35,927 nucleotides of DNA, from positions 1-35,927 of the forward strand of contig JAFDMF010000017.1 of the NCBI GenBank assembly GCA_019306065.1. Reading direction: 5' to 3'. Both the position numbers and the translations under genes were made by a program. Of the stretch, positions 15,869-23,345 are shown piece by piece; within the stretch, counting starts at the first letter, position 1; the number at the start of each line of letters is the position of its first letter. Origin of the DNA: Deltaproteobacteria bacterium. Its GTDB lineage: Bacteria > Desulfobacterota > Desulfobacteria > Desulfobacterales > JAFDMD01. The notes below the pieces were generated by a model that did not search any database, was not told the origin of the DNA, and saw only the letters and a list, made by a program, of their open reading frames with translations.

Positions 15869-18747
15869 ATAGATTCTATTATCTCTTTTTCGGATTCTTG
15901 CGCTGTTTTTATTATCTGTTTTAAAACCGCTACCTGCGCAAAACTGGCGTTGAATTTTTCGGCTATTTGGTTTTGAATTTTAATCGGATGATAATCTATC
16001 TCTATTTCCGCAAACTGCCGAGCGCTTATATTTGCCTGCCCGCCGGACTGTTTTGCGATAGAGGAAATATAGTCTCTGTATTTTTTCTGAGCGAACAGGT
16101 ATTTAAGATAATAAGGGTTTAGATGCTCGTTAAATTTAAATCTTATAAGATAAGAAGCCCATGTTCCGTTAAAATCAAAATCTATTACCCCTGATTTTCC
16201 TACAAGCTCCGCGCTGTTTGTTCGGTTAAAGATAAAATCCCCTTTTTGAGGCAGTCTGTGGGGCGGAAGTTTTATATCCGTATATTTTAGGTCGTTAAGA
16301 TTCCAATTGCCGAATGCGTCAAGATTATTCATACGCAGAACAGGATATTTGCCGCTCTCTTTACATTTTGAAGATATGCCGTAAAGACTGTTAGCGATAA
16401 ATTCTTTAAGTATTCTTTTTCCTTTTGATTCCGGTATTTCTATATTTGAAAGCCCGTTGATTAATTGAGACGCATTTTTTACGATTTTTTTCTGATTTTT
16501 TATTTTATCGAAAAAGGTTTGCTGAAATTCTAAAGAGGGCAGGGGGATTTCCAATGTTTTTAGGTCGGCTATTGCCAAATCCATTCGCACGGAACCTCGG
16601 ACTTTTTCTTTTATAAAGTTTAAAAAGTTTTTTGTTTTAAACAAACAGTCTAAAAATTCCGGTAGTATTTTGTTTTGGTTTGCGCTAAAAACTTTATAAT
16701 ATCCGGTTATGATCTGATTATTATAATCAAAAGGGGATAACCCTATAGCTCCTATGTTTATTCTGCTCGGATTATAGCAAAAATTCTTTTTTTCAACTTT
16801 AAAATGAGGCTGCTTTATTTTTTCTCCGGCTTCTTCTCTGTTTATAAAAATTCCTTGTTTGTTATTTACCCCTAATATTTTAAAAATAGTCTGCGGGAAG
16901 TTTGAAGGTTTTATTTTTTTTGTTTTTTGCTTTATCAGTTCTCCGAGGCAGACCGTTGTAAATCGGTTTTCTATTTTTTCGGCTTCAAAGTAGGTTTTGG
17001 GATCAAGTCTTTCTTTGATTATGCTTTCCGCAACAGTAAATATTTTTCCGCTTTTTTGAAACTTTTTGTCGTTTATATATTTATGGAACGCTTCGGCTAC
17101 TTTTCCGAGATCGCTTTTATCAGGTCTTCCGGCAGAATCAAAACCTATTTTTTCAGGAAGAGCCATAAATATTTTATCGGTATATTTTTTGTTTAAAATA
17201 GGTTTTTCCAAAAAGAGCATAGAGGTTTTTACATTTGCTCCGGACCTTATAAAAGCCTGACGCGGAAGGGAGACTATGGCAAGTATTTTGCAGTTATTTT
17301 TTATATATTTTCTGGTTTTGGCGTTATTTGCTCCGTTTAATATAATATCCGGCAGCACTATCGCCATTTGTCCGCCCGGCTTTAAAAGCTTGATACATCG
17401 CTCTAAAAAAAGCACTTCGCTTCTTTGCATTTTTCTATTTTTTCCTGCAAGGCAAAACCGCTCCAATACTTTTTCTTTTTCCACTTTGGAACCAAAAGGC
17501 GGATTTGTAAATACCTTATGAAATTTTCCTTCTTTTATCAGATCGGTATCAAAAAGTCCGTCATGATGATACAAAGATGCTTTGCCTGCTCCGTGAATAT
17601 ACATGTTGGTTTTACAGGCTATTGTAAGTCTTTTGTTTATATCCGCGCCGAAAACAGATTTTTGGCATAATCTTTCGATCTCTTCCTGCTTTTTTTCTCG
17701 GATTATTTCTCCGTTTATTATGTTTTCTCTTAATACTTTAAAAGCTTCGACTAAAAAACCGCCGGAACCAAATGCAGGATCTATTATTTTTTCTCCCGGT
17801 TTTACTCCGATCATATCTATTGCAAAGTCAACAAGACTTCTCGGGGTAAAATACTGCCCCAAACGTTCTCCTCTAAATACGGTGGTTAAAAAGTTTTCAA
17901 AAGCAAGCCCTATTATTTCGTGTTCGGTTTCAAGAAAACCCTGATTATCAAGAAGCTTTATTATTGCAAATATGCTTTCTCCGCAGATTCTTATTTTTGT
18001 TTTTTTATCGAAAATTTCTTCTTTAAATTGATAATCTTCTATGGCGTCTTCAAAAATTCTGTTTGCGGTTTTTTTTACTTTTTCAAAATCTATTTTTCTG
18101 TTTGTTTCGCATTCAAGTAGAAAGTGTTTTTCGGTAAATTTGTTTTCCGTATAGGTTTCTGCGGCTCGTCTTTCGGATTGTCTTTTTATGTAGATTATTT
18201 TATTCATTTCGTCAAAAGCGTCCAATGGAGTAAAACCGTCGTTGCTGCGCATTATATTATGACATTTTTCGAGAGCGCCTATTATTTCTTTTGTGTTCTT
18301 ATAACCTTCCACTACAAATTTTTGGCTCTCTTCTATATGGCGCGCAGAGAGTTCTCCTTTAATGGAAAAAACCTCTTTAAGCGTAGGAACGCCCTGATTC
18401 AGTCTTTTTTTTGTAACCGTATTATAAACCTTCCATTCGTTTCCGTTTGCAATTACGGCTATTTTTATCGGAGGATTATGCAGTCTTGCATAAGATATGG
18501 CATTCTGTTTTTCGAGGTCTCTTATTCTTTGGGTAGGCTCTTTTATATCTACGCTTATTACCGGCAGCAGTTTATTTTCAACCGCAATTTTTATAATAAT
18601 ATCTGCGCGTATCTTTATGGTCTTACCGCCGAAAGTTACCGGAAACTCGGTTTTTTCAAACTCCATGTTTGACTTTGAGTATCCGAGTTTCTCAAAATAA
18701 GGGATGATTATATCTTTTTTAATATCAGGATTGTAAATTGTTCCCAT
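15847..18747 (-). CDS. Single-chain restriction-modification-like protein (HsdR_N + N6-methylase + specificity domains)
   Basis: The 966-aa protein appears to combine three functions. Residues 1-150 resemble the HsdR_N_2 nuclease domain: Asp49 in IRADIII and Asp67-Ile-Lys69 in VISVDIKEP form a PD-(D/E)xK-like pattern. Residues about 230-560 are an N6-adenine methylase: GQYFTPRSLVDF, the SAM-binding DPAFGSGG (323-330) and the catalytic NPPF (415-418). The rest looks like two HsdS-type target recognition domains (about 600-760 and 765-960), the second with KGDFIFNRTNSAELVGKSG and GGQANISARQFAEIEI. It could methylate, and perhaps cut, a specific site alone, like type IIG enzymes; there is no separate hsdR or helicase. 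The final residues come from repeat B4, so the native C-terminus may be altered. Confidence 0.82.
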   Translation of the reverse strand: MGTIYNPDIKKDIIIPYFEKLGYSKSNMEFEKTEFPVTFGGKTIKIRADIIIKIAVENKLLPVISVDIKEPTQRIRDLEKQNAISYARLHNPPIKIAVIANGNEWKVYNTVTKKRLNQGVPTLKEVFSIKGELSARHIEESQKFVVEGYKNTKEIIGALEKCHNIMRSNDGFTPLDAFDEMNKIIYIKRQSERRAAETYTENKFTEKHFLLECETNRKIDFEKVKKTANRIFEDAIEDYQFKEEIFDKKTKIRICGESIFAIIKLLDNQGFLETEHEIIGLAFENFLTTVFRGERLGQYFTPRSLVDFAIDMIGVKPGEKIIDPAFGSGGFLVEAFKVLRENIINGEIIREKKQEEIERLCQKSVFGADINKRLTIACKTNMYIHGAGKASLYHHDGLFDTDLIKEGKFHKVFTNPPFGSKVEKEKVLERFCLAGKNRKMQRSEVLFLERCIKLLKPGGQMAIVLPDIILNGANNAKTRKYIKNNCKILAIVSLPRQAFIRSGANVKTSMLFLEKPILNKKYTDKIFMALPEKIGFDSAGRPDKSDLGKVAEAFHKYINDKKFQKSGKIFTVAESIIKERLDPKTYFEAEKIENRFTTVCLGELIKQKTKKIKPSNFPQTIFKILGVNNKQGIFINREEAGEKIKQPHFKVEKKNFCYNPSRINIGAIGLSPFDYNNQIITGYYKVFSANQNKILPEFLDCLFKTKNFLNFIKEKVRGSVRMDLAIADLKTLEIPLPSLEFQQTFFDKIKNQKKIVKNASQLINGLSNIEIPESKGKRILKEFIANSLYGISSKCKESGKYPVLRMNNLDAFGNWNLNDLKYTDIKLPPHRLPQKGDFIFNRTNSAELVGKSGVIDFDFNGTWASYLIRFKFNEHLNPYYLKYLFAQKKYRDYISSIAKQSGGQANISARQFAEIEIDYHPIKIQNQIAEKFNASFAQVAVLKQIIKTAQESEKEIIESIFNHKKK

Positions 18748-18802
18748 TCTTCCTTTTAAGACTTTTTTATATTTATACGCATTGATTTTATAGGATTAAT
18801 AT

Positions 18803-18838
18803 AAAACCCCGCATAGTTTTTTATTATGCAAGGGTTTT
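18803..18838. terminator. Orphan terminator-like hairpin
   Basis: AAAACCCCGCATA pairs with TATGCAAGGGTTTT around a T-rich loop, with a small bulge. It lies 56 bp upstream of the RM-like gene and does not follow any intact gene, so it may be left over from a lost gene or lie in the 5-prime leader. Confidence 0.5.
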
Positions 18839-18966
18839 ATTGGTTTTTGCTTAAAAAGATAATCTTCTATCACAAGATTTGATATTTTGGAAATATTTTT
18901 TAACGGGGCGGTGAAAAATAGATTCTTTTTAAAAAGGCGGATATAAGATAGGAATAAAGAATTTGA

Positions 18967-19308
18967 CAACCTGATAAGCTAACGTTAAAAAACAATGTAT
19001 TAAACCCTCTGCCGAAAAAAGAGGATAGGGGTAAAGAAAAGGTTATTCTTTTTAATCCGAATGAAGATAAAGTTGATATTGACGGTTGGTCTGTACTTGA
19101 CGCTTCAAAAAGGAAAGAGATGTTAAACGGAACAATAGAATTCGGAAATATTGCAAGTATTTCTTTATCTGGCAATATGGCTTTACTTGGCAATAAGGGC
19201 GGTATAATAACTTTATTAAATAAAGATGGTATAAAAATTCACAGCGTTTCATATATAAAAAGGCAGACAAAACAGCAAGGTTATAATCATTCTTTTTTGT
19301 GTCTGTAA
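18967..19308 (+). pseudogene. Lamin-tail / DUF2278-like C-terminal remnant
   Basis: An open frame of 113 codons has no good start codon and follows a TGA. Its readable part includes NNVLNPLPKKEDRGKEKVIL, then FNPNEDKVDIDGWSVLDASK and MALLGNKGGIITLLNKDGIK, HSVSYIKRQ. This closely resembles the lamin-tail domain at the C-terminus of DUF2278 (YukJ-like) proteins, where GWxxxD, LGNKGGxITLL and KVHGVSYT are hallmarks. The large N-terminal part is gone. The normal ending, which I recall as EGWTxVF, is replaced by QGYNHSFLCL plus TAA, and those last codons are the reverse complement of a family B left end. So both ends are lost and it is very probably dead. Confidence 0.6.
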
Positions 19309-19310
19309 CA
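19279..19310 (-). repeat. Family B left end inserted in the lamin-tail remnant
   Basis: Read on the minus strand it is GTTACAGACACAAAAAAGAA then TGATTATAACC, the ACAAAAAAGAATGATTATAA end of family B. No right end is recognisable next to it. Confidence 0.6.
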
Positions 19311-19347
19311 TAATAATAAGAGATAGGTAAAAGGTATTTAGTTTAAA

Positions 19348-20028
19348 ATGAAAGAACGTATAAAAAATATAAAAGAAAGAATTGAGAATGCGGCGGCAGG
19401 ATACGGAAGGGATCCTAAAGATATAACTCTTGTAGCGGTATCTAAAACAATTGACGCGCAAAGGATAAAAGAGGCTTTTTATTGCGGCTGTAATATATTC
19501 GGAGAAAACTATATACAGGAGGCGGAAAAGAAGATAAAAGCGCTTGCCGATATTCCGATACAATGGCATTTTATAGGGCGTCTTCAGTCTAACAAGGCAA
19601 AGTATGCGGTTAAATTTTTCGAGCTTATTCATTCCGTAGATTCGGTAAAACTGGCAAAAGCTTTAAACAAAGAAGCGGTAAAGATTAATAAGGTTCAAAA
19701 TGTATTGATTCAGATAAATATATCCGGCGAAGTTACGAAATCCGGCGCTCAAGAGGACGAAGCCGAATCTATTATAAAACAGATAAGCGAATTTGATAAT
19801 TTATCTGTTTGCGGGCTTATGACTATGCCTCCTTTTTTTGACGATCCTCAAAAAGCCGCTCCTTATTTTAAGGAGTTGTATAGTCTTTCAAAGAATATAG
19901 AAAGGCTTGATATTAAAAATGTAAGTATGAAGTATTTGTCTATGGGTATGACCGGGGACTTTGAAGCAGCTATTGGATGCGGTTCTACCATAGTTCGCAT
20001 AGGAACTGCTATTTTCGGCGCAAGATAA
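19348..20028 (+). CDS. yggS: YggS-family PLP-binding protein (PLP homeostasis)
   Basis: The 226-aa protein is a cytoplasmic single-domain alanine-racemase-fold protein that binds pyridoxal phosphate and helps balance vitamin B6 and amino acid metabolism. The PLP lysine is Lys33 in LVAVSKT. Further hallmarks are FGENYIQEA near residue 51, WHFIGRLQSNKAK around 72-84, the LMTMPP strand and LSMGMTGDFEAAIGCGSTIVRIGTAIFG at the C-terminus. The length is typical. The start codon is supported by family alignment; its ribosome-binding site (GATAGGTAAAAGG) is weak and unusually far upstream. It is not in an operon: a decayed gene lies upstream and a block of repeats downstream. Confidence 0.95.
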   Translation: MKERIKNIKERIENAAAGYGRDPKDITLVAVSKTIDAQRIKEAFYCGCNIFGENYIQEAEKKIKALADIPIQWHFIGRLQSNKAKYAVKFFELIHSVDSVKLAKALNKEAVKINKVQNVLIQINISGEVTKSGAQEDEAESIIKQISEFDNLSVCGLMTMPPFFDDPQKAAPYFKELYSLSKNIERLDIKNVSMKYLSMGMTGDFEAAIGCGSTIVRIGTAIFGAR

Positions 20029-20039
20029 TAGTTTTTGTA

Positions 20040-20130
20040 TTTAATCGCAAAAAAGAATTATTATAAAAGGGTGAGATAAACCAATAAGATCGTGAATACT
20101 TACTGGCGGCATAGACCCTGCGGAGGAAAG
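20040..20130 (+). repeat. Family B element, diverged copy
   Basis: The left end TTTAATCGCAAAAAAGAATT then ATTATAAAAGGG is clear. The middle (CCAATAAGATCGTGAATACT) is unlike other copies, and it ends at CTGCGGAGGAAAGC. It starts 12 bp after the yggS stop. Confidence 0.5.
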
Positions 20131-20140
20131 CGACGTCAAA

Positions 20141-20220
20141 GGTTAAGCACAAAAAAATATGATTATAAAAGGGGGGAGATGTTTGCGTTTGTTTGCTCCG
20201 CTTTTACTTGCCGCTTGGGA
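20141..20220 (+). repeat. Family B element, truncated copy (B5)
   Basis: GTTAAGCACAAAAAAATATG, then ATTATAAAAGGGGGGAGATG and TTTGCGTTTGTTTGCTCCGC, ends near TTGCCGCTTGGGA. It matches the left half of B3 and B4 and lacks the right half. Confidence 0.65.
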
Positions 20221-20269
20221 TTTTTAATAGTTATTATTAAAAATATTTAATCGCAAAACATAATGATTG

Positions 20270-20411
20270 AATTTCGGCGGATAACAAAGTAGTTTGTTCG
20301 TTAGCAAGGCGAAAATTTTTTTTAACCGCAGGAATATATGTAATATTTCGAGGATTAAAAATTTTTTTCAACGCCGCAAACGGGCAAAGGAGGAAGTTGC
20401 CCGCCGAAATT
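20270..20411. repeat. Family A palindrome between convergent yggS and mlaA (A5)
   Basis: Outer arms AATTTCGGCGGATAACAAAG and the complement of GAAGTTGCCCGCCGAAATT, with the same nested inner palindrome as A1 (TTTAACCGCAGGAATA / TATTTCGAGGATTAAA). It ends one base before the mlaA stop codon. Confidence 0.85.
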
Positions 20412-21170
20412 TTATTTTTTGATTTTTTCGGCTCTTATCTGCAAATATCCGTCTTTCATTAATTCATACGGATCTATTGCTGATCTCATGAGTCTTTCAT
20501 ATTTTTCCGAATCTAAAGAGGTATAGTTTAGCCTTTCAAAGCCTCTAATTCCTAATGCAACTTCGGTATCTTCGATGTATGAAAAAGGATGTAGAAAGTA
20601 ATCTGCGGCGGCGCCGATAGAATCTCTTGCAGTGGTAGGTCCTAAAAAGGGAAGAACAAGATAAAAGCCGTTATCTACGCCATAGACTGCAAGGGTCTGC
20701 CCTAAATCTTCTTCCGAAGCCTCGATTTTTGCAGGATTAAAAAAGCCGAATAAGCCTACGGAGCTGTTTATAACAAAACCTCTGAACTCGTCTGCTCCTT
20801 TTTGGAACTTTCCTTGTAATAGACAATTTATAAGTCGGATAGGCGCGGATATATTGTTAAAAAAGTTATCTATGCTTTTCTGAAAAGGATCCGGCATAAT
20901 ATAATCGTATCCTTTTGCGGCAGGTTTTAAGATGTAATAATAGAATTTATCGTTAAAATAAAAAAAAGCCTTATTTATTAATATAAAAGGATCGGATACT
21001 TTTGGGGTATCTGCAAAATTTTCGTTAATTTCGGTAAAGAGCCCTTCTTCGTAAGATATATCCGCTTTTTCCTTTTTCGGTTCGGAACAATATGAATATG
21101 AAGGAATAAAAAGGGATGTTATAAAAAATATAAAAAGAGCAGTATTTATAAGTTTATATTTTGTTTTCAT
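20412..21170 (-). CDS. mlaA: MlaA (VacJ-like) outer-membrane phospholipid transport protein
   Basis: MlaA extracts misplaced phospholipids from the outer leaflet of the outer membrane and passes them to MlaC. The 252-aa protein has an N-terminal signal (hydrophobic residues 8-25), then DPFILINKAFFYFNDKFYYY (about residues 60-80), the family's amphipathic start, and NNISAPIRLINCLLQGKFQKG, GQTLAVYGVDNGFYLVLPFLG and DSIGAAADYFLHPF, all VacJ hallmarks. The lipobox is poor: the Cys near residue 28 follows SY rather than a small residue, so lipid anchoring is uncertain. It lies downstream of mlaC after a 101-bp gap that holds repeat D2, so it may belong to the same operon. Confidence 0.92.
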   Translation of the reverse strand: MKTKYKLINTALFIFFITSLFIPSYSYCSEPKKEKADISYEEGLFTEINENFADTPKVSDPFILINKAFFYFNDKFYYYILKPAAKGYDYIMPDPFQKSIDNFFNNISAPIRLINCLLQGKFQKGADEFRGFVINSSVGLFGFFNPAKIEASEEDLGQTLAVYGVDNGFYLVLPFLGPTTARDSIGAAADYFLHPFSYIEDTEVALGIRGFERLNYTSLDSEKYERLMRSAIDPYELMKDGYLQIRAEKIKK

Positions 21171-21211
21171 AGCGCTTTATAGATTTTTTCTTTAGTTATA
21201 ACTTAAGCCAC

Positions 21212-21280
21212 AATCAAGTAAAATATGGAAAAACAGGAAACCCGACAAAAGAAGGCTTGTTTATACGAGAACTATTTAAT
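21212..21280 (+). repeat. Family D element (D2)
   Basis: AATCAAGTAAAATATGG to ACGAGAACTATTTAAT, matching D1 at 8005-8050 at both ends with a longer middle. The mlaC TAG stop codon (21272-21274) lies inside its right end. Confidence 0.5.
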
Positions 21281-21889
21281 ATTTTTTTTTTTTATACGTT
21301 GAATCAATTTTTTCGGGGGCTCGTTTAATAGAATGTTAGCAAACTGATTTCTGTAATTTTGGACAAGGCTTACCCCCTCGACTTTAACATCATAAACCTT
21401 CCATGCTTTGTTTACATTGATCATGGCATAATCTACTGGAATTGTAGTATTTTTTTTTAATACAAGGGTAGAAACAACCGCTTTTTTTTCATTTATAATA
21501 TCTTGCTTGAAATATTCTATCTTATCGTTGGCATACGCTTCTTGGATTTTATCCAAATATGTATTTCCGAGAAATTCGGTAAAAACCTCTATAAATTCTT
21601 TTTTTTCATCCTCCGTAAAGCTTTTCCAGTTTGGTCCTGCGGCAAGCATAGATATTCGGTTAAAATCGAATAATTCGTTGATGATTCCCCATAAACGATC
21701 TCTTACGGACTCGTTATTGTCTAAAGAAGAACTTGCTATTATTATTATTTCAAACCCTTTATCAAAAACCTTTTTTAATTTTTCCAAAGGCTCTTGAGAG
21801 GTTTTTTCTATAGGCTGCGCCGCAAAAATGGATAGACTAAAGCATAAAATTAGCGGAAAAATAATATATAATATCTTTTTTAAATTCAT
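21272..21889 (-). CDS. mlaC: MlaC periplasmic phospholipid-binding protein
   Basis: MlaC shuttles phospholipids across the periplasm between MlaA and the inner-membrane MlaFEDB complex. The 205-aa sequence has a signal peptide (MNLKKILYIIFPLILCFSLS, cleavage probably after the AAQ region), then the Ttg2D/MlaC domain with LWGIINELFDFNRISMLAAG, WKSFTEDEKKEFIEVFTEFL and the AWKVYDVKVEGVSLVQNYRN ending, which is diagnostic. It begins three bases after the mlaD stop. The last residues (RIKKKNIK) run into repeat D2. Confidence 0.94.
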   Translation of the reverse strand: MNLKKILYIIFPLILCFSLSIFAAQPIEKTSQEPLEKLKKVFDKGFEIIIIASSSLDNNESVRDRLWGIINELFDFNRISMLAAGPNWKSFTEDEKKEFIEVFTEFLGNTYLDKIQEAYANDKIEYFKQDIINEKKAVVSTLVLKKNTTIPVDYAMINVNKAWKVYDVKVEGVSLVQNYRNQFANILLNEPPKKLIQRIKKKNIK

Positions 21890-21892
21890 ATT

Positions 21893-22339
21893 TTATAATC
21901 CTCCGAAAGCATATTTACTAATAAGCTCTTCAATATCCAAAGCCGATTCTGTTTCGGTTATCATATCTCCGTCTTTAAGTTCGATATTGGCTCCCCCTTG
22001 GGAGATTTTAATATGTTTATCGCCTATAATACCGGCGGTTTTAATGGAAGCTATAACATCTTCGGTTAGCAATACCTTATTATTAATCTTCATTCCCACT
22101 AAAGCGGTATAAGTATCGTCATCTAATTCTATGGTTTCCACTTGTCCTATTCTTACTCCCGCCATTTCGATAAGCGCTCCTATTTTAAGTCCGGAAACTG
22201 ATCCGAATTTTCCGTAAATTTTATAATAGGCGCCGCCCCAAAGTTCCATTTTACCGAGACGAATAGTTAAATATCCTATACAGATAAAACTTGCAATAAC
22301 AAATAATCCTACAATAAATTCAATCCGTTTTTTTTTCAT
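21893..22339 (-). CDS. mlaD: MlaD MCE-domain protein
   Basis: MlaD forms the periplasmic hexameric ring of the inner-membrane phospholipid transporter. The 148-aa protein has one transmembrane helix (about residues 8-25, EFIVGLFVIASFICIGYLTI) and a single MCE domain: VSGLKIGALIEMAGVRIGQV around residues 48-67 and SIKTAGIIGDKHIKISQGG near 103-121 are the signature strands. The length is near the short end for MlaD, with only a brief helical tail (SALDIEELISKYAFGGL). Spacing of 11 bp to mlaF and 3 bp to mlaC supports one operon. TCCTCC on the plus strand just beside the start shows a good ribosome-binding site (GGAGGA). Confidence 0.95.
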   Translation of the reverse strand: MKKKRIEFIVGLFVIASFICIGYLTIRLGKMELWGGAYYKIYGKFGSVSGLKIGALIEMAGVRIGQVETIELDDDTYTALVGMKINNKVLLTEDVIASIKTAGIIGDKHIKISQGGANIELKDGDMITETESALDIEELISKYAFGGL

Positions 22340-22350
22340 ATATCCTCCGG

Positions 22351-23082
22351 CTATTTAGATAGAAACTCAATTATAACAGGATGGACGCTTTCTGTAATTT
22401 CTTGGGGAGTTCCTTCAAAGATAATTTTTTTATTATCTATCATAGCAATACGCTGAGAAATTTCAAAAATATCCGGGATTTCATGGCTTACCACAACTCC
22501 GGTAAATCCAAATTTATCCTTATAATCGGAAATCATACGATGCGCCTCTTTTTTTCTTATAGGATCAAGCCCTGTAGTAGGCTCGTCAAAAAGAAGAATT
22601 TCAGGTTCGGTAATAAGAGCTCTTGCCAAAGCAACTCTTTTTTGCATACCTCCTGAAAGCTGGGCAGGGTATCTACTTTCTATACCTTCCAAATCAAGCT
22701 TTTCCATAATATTTTCAACCTTTTTTTTAATCTCAAAAAGAGGAAATCTTGAAGCCTCTGTTAAAGGTATCGCTATATTATCAAAAACAGTCATAGAGTC
22801 AAATAAAGCGTTGCCTTGAAACATATAGCTGCATTTTTTTTTCAACTGATGCTTTGTTTTTTCGCTCATACAGGAAAGAGGTTCTCCTTCAAATAAAATT
22901 TCGCCGGAATCAGGACGCAAAAGCCCGATGATATGCTTTAAAATAACGCTTTTTCCTATTCCGCTTTTTCCTATTATAGCAGTAAGTTCGCCTTTAAACA
23001 TGCTAAAGCTGATTTTATCAAGCACAAGATTGGAACCGAAGGATTTTACTACATTTTTAAATCTGATAATCTCTTTATTCAT
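22351..23082 (-). CDS. mlaF: MlaF ABC transporter ATPase
   Basis: MlaF powers phospholipid transport by the MlaFED complex at the inner membrane. The 243-aa protein has Walker A GKSGIGKS near residues 38-45, the Q-loop in SYMFQGNALFDSMTVFDNIA, the ABC signature LSGGMQKRVALARAL around 141-155 and Walker B ILLFDEPTTGLDP around 162-174, followed by the H-loop His in VVSHEIPD. The LSGGMQKR form and EIPDIFEIS stretch are typical of MlaF/Ttg2A. It should be cotranscribed with mlaD and mlaC; mlaE lies upstream but separated by a 263-bp repeat-filled gap. No MlaB (STAS) gene is visible. Confidence 0.95.
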   Translation of the reverse strand: MNKEIIRFKNVVKSFGSNLVLDKISFSMFKGELTAIIGKSGIGKSVILKHIIGLLRPDSGEILFEGEPLSCMSEKTKHQLKKKCSYMFQGNALFDSMTVFDNIAIPLTEASRFPLFEIKKKVENIMEKLDLEGIESRYPAQLSGGMQKRVALARALITEPEILLFDEPTTGLDPIRKKEAHRMISDYKDKFGFTGVVVSHEIPDIFEISQRIAMIDNKKIIFEGTPQEITESVHPVIIEFLSK

Positions 23083-23125
23083 ATATTTATATTGCTATTA
23101 AATTTTTTCATGCCAGTCGAAATAA

Positions 23126-23148
23126 GCAGCCTATCCTGTATAGGCTGC
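23126..23148. repeat. Perfect 9-bp hairpin inside the mla operon gap
   Basis: GCAGCCTAT / ATAGGCTGC around a CCTGT loop, in the mlaE-mlaF gap, followed by a family C half element (CATTTCGAGCGAAGCGAGAA, 23163-23182). There is no T run, so termination is uncertain. Confidence 0.6.
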
Positions 23149-23199
23149 CATTTCATCCTGTCATTTCGAGCGAAGCGAGAAATCCCATTATTATTTAGT

Positions 23200-23345
23200 T
23201 TAACTTTTGATAATCATCCTTTTTTGTGTCTATAATTTAGTCATGGGGTTTTCCTCTGGTTAAAGTCCGCCGTCCAATTTTATATTTTGTTATACAGCGA
23301 ACTTTTCGGAGATTGTCATCTCATTTCATAATCATTTTTTTTGCG
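23200..23345 (-). repeat. Diverged family B copies between mlaE and mlaF
   Basis: Read on the minus strand, TGACGCAAAAAAAATGATTA directly follows mlaE codons, then an AGTTCGCTGTATAACAAAAT stretch like family A, then TTTAACCAGAGGAAAACCCC and ATAGACACAAAAAAGGATGA. So two degenerate B ends with an A-like interior fill most of this gap. Confidence 0.55.

Noticed and set aside
15642-15870. Possible CRISPR array or tandem repeat
   Set aside because: The repeats are palindromes of different families, not equal-length repeats with unique spacers, and no cas gene is present.
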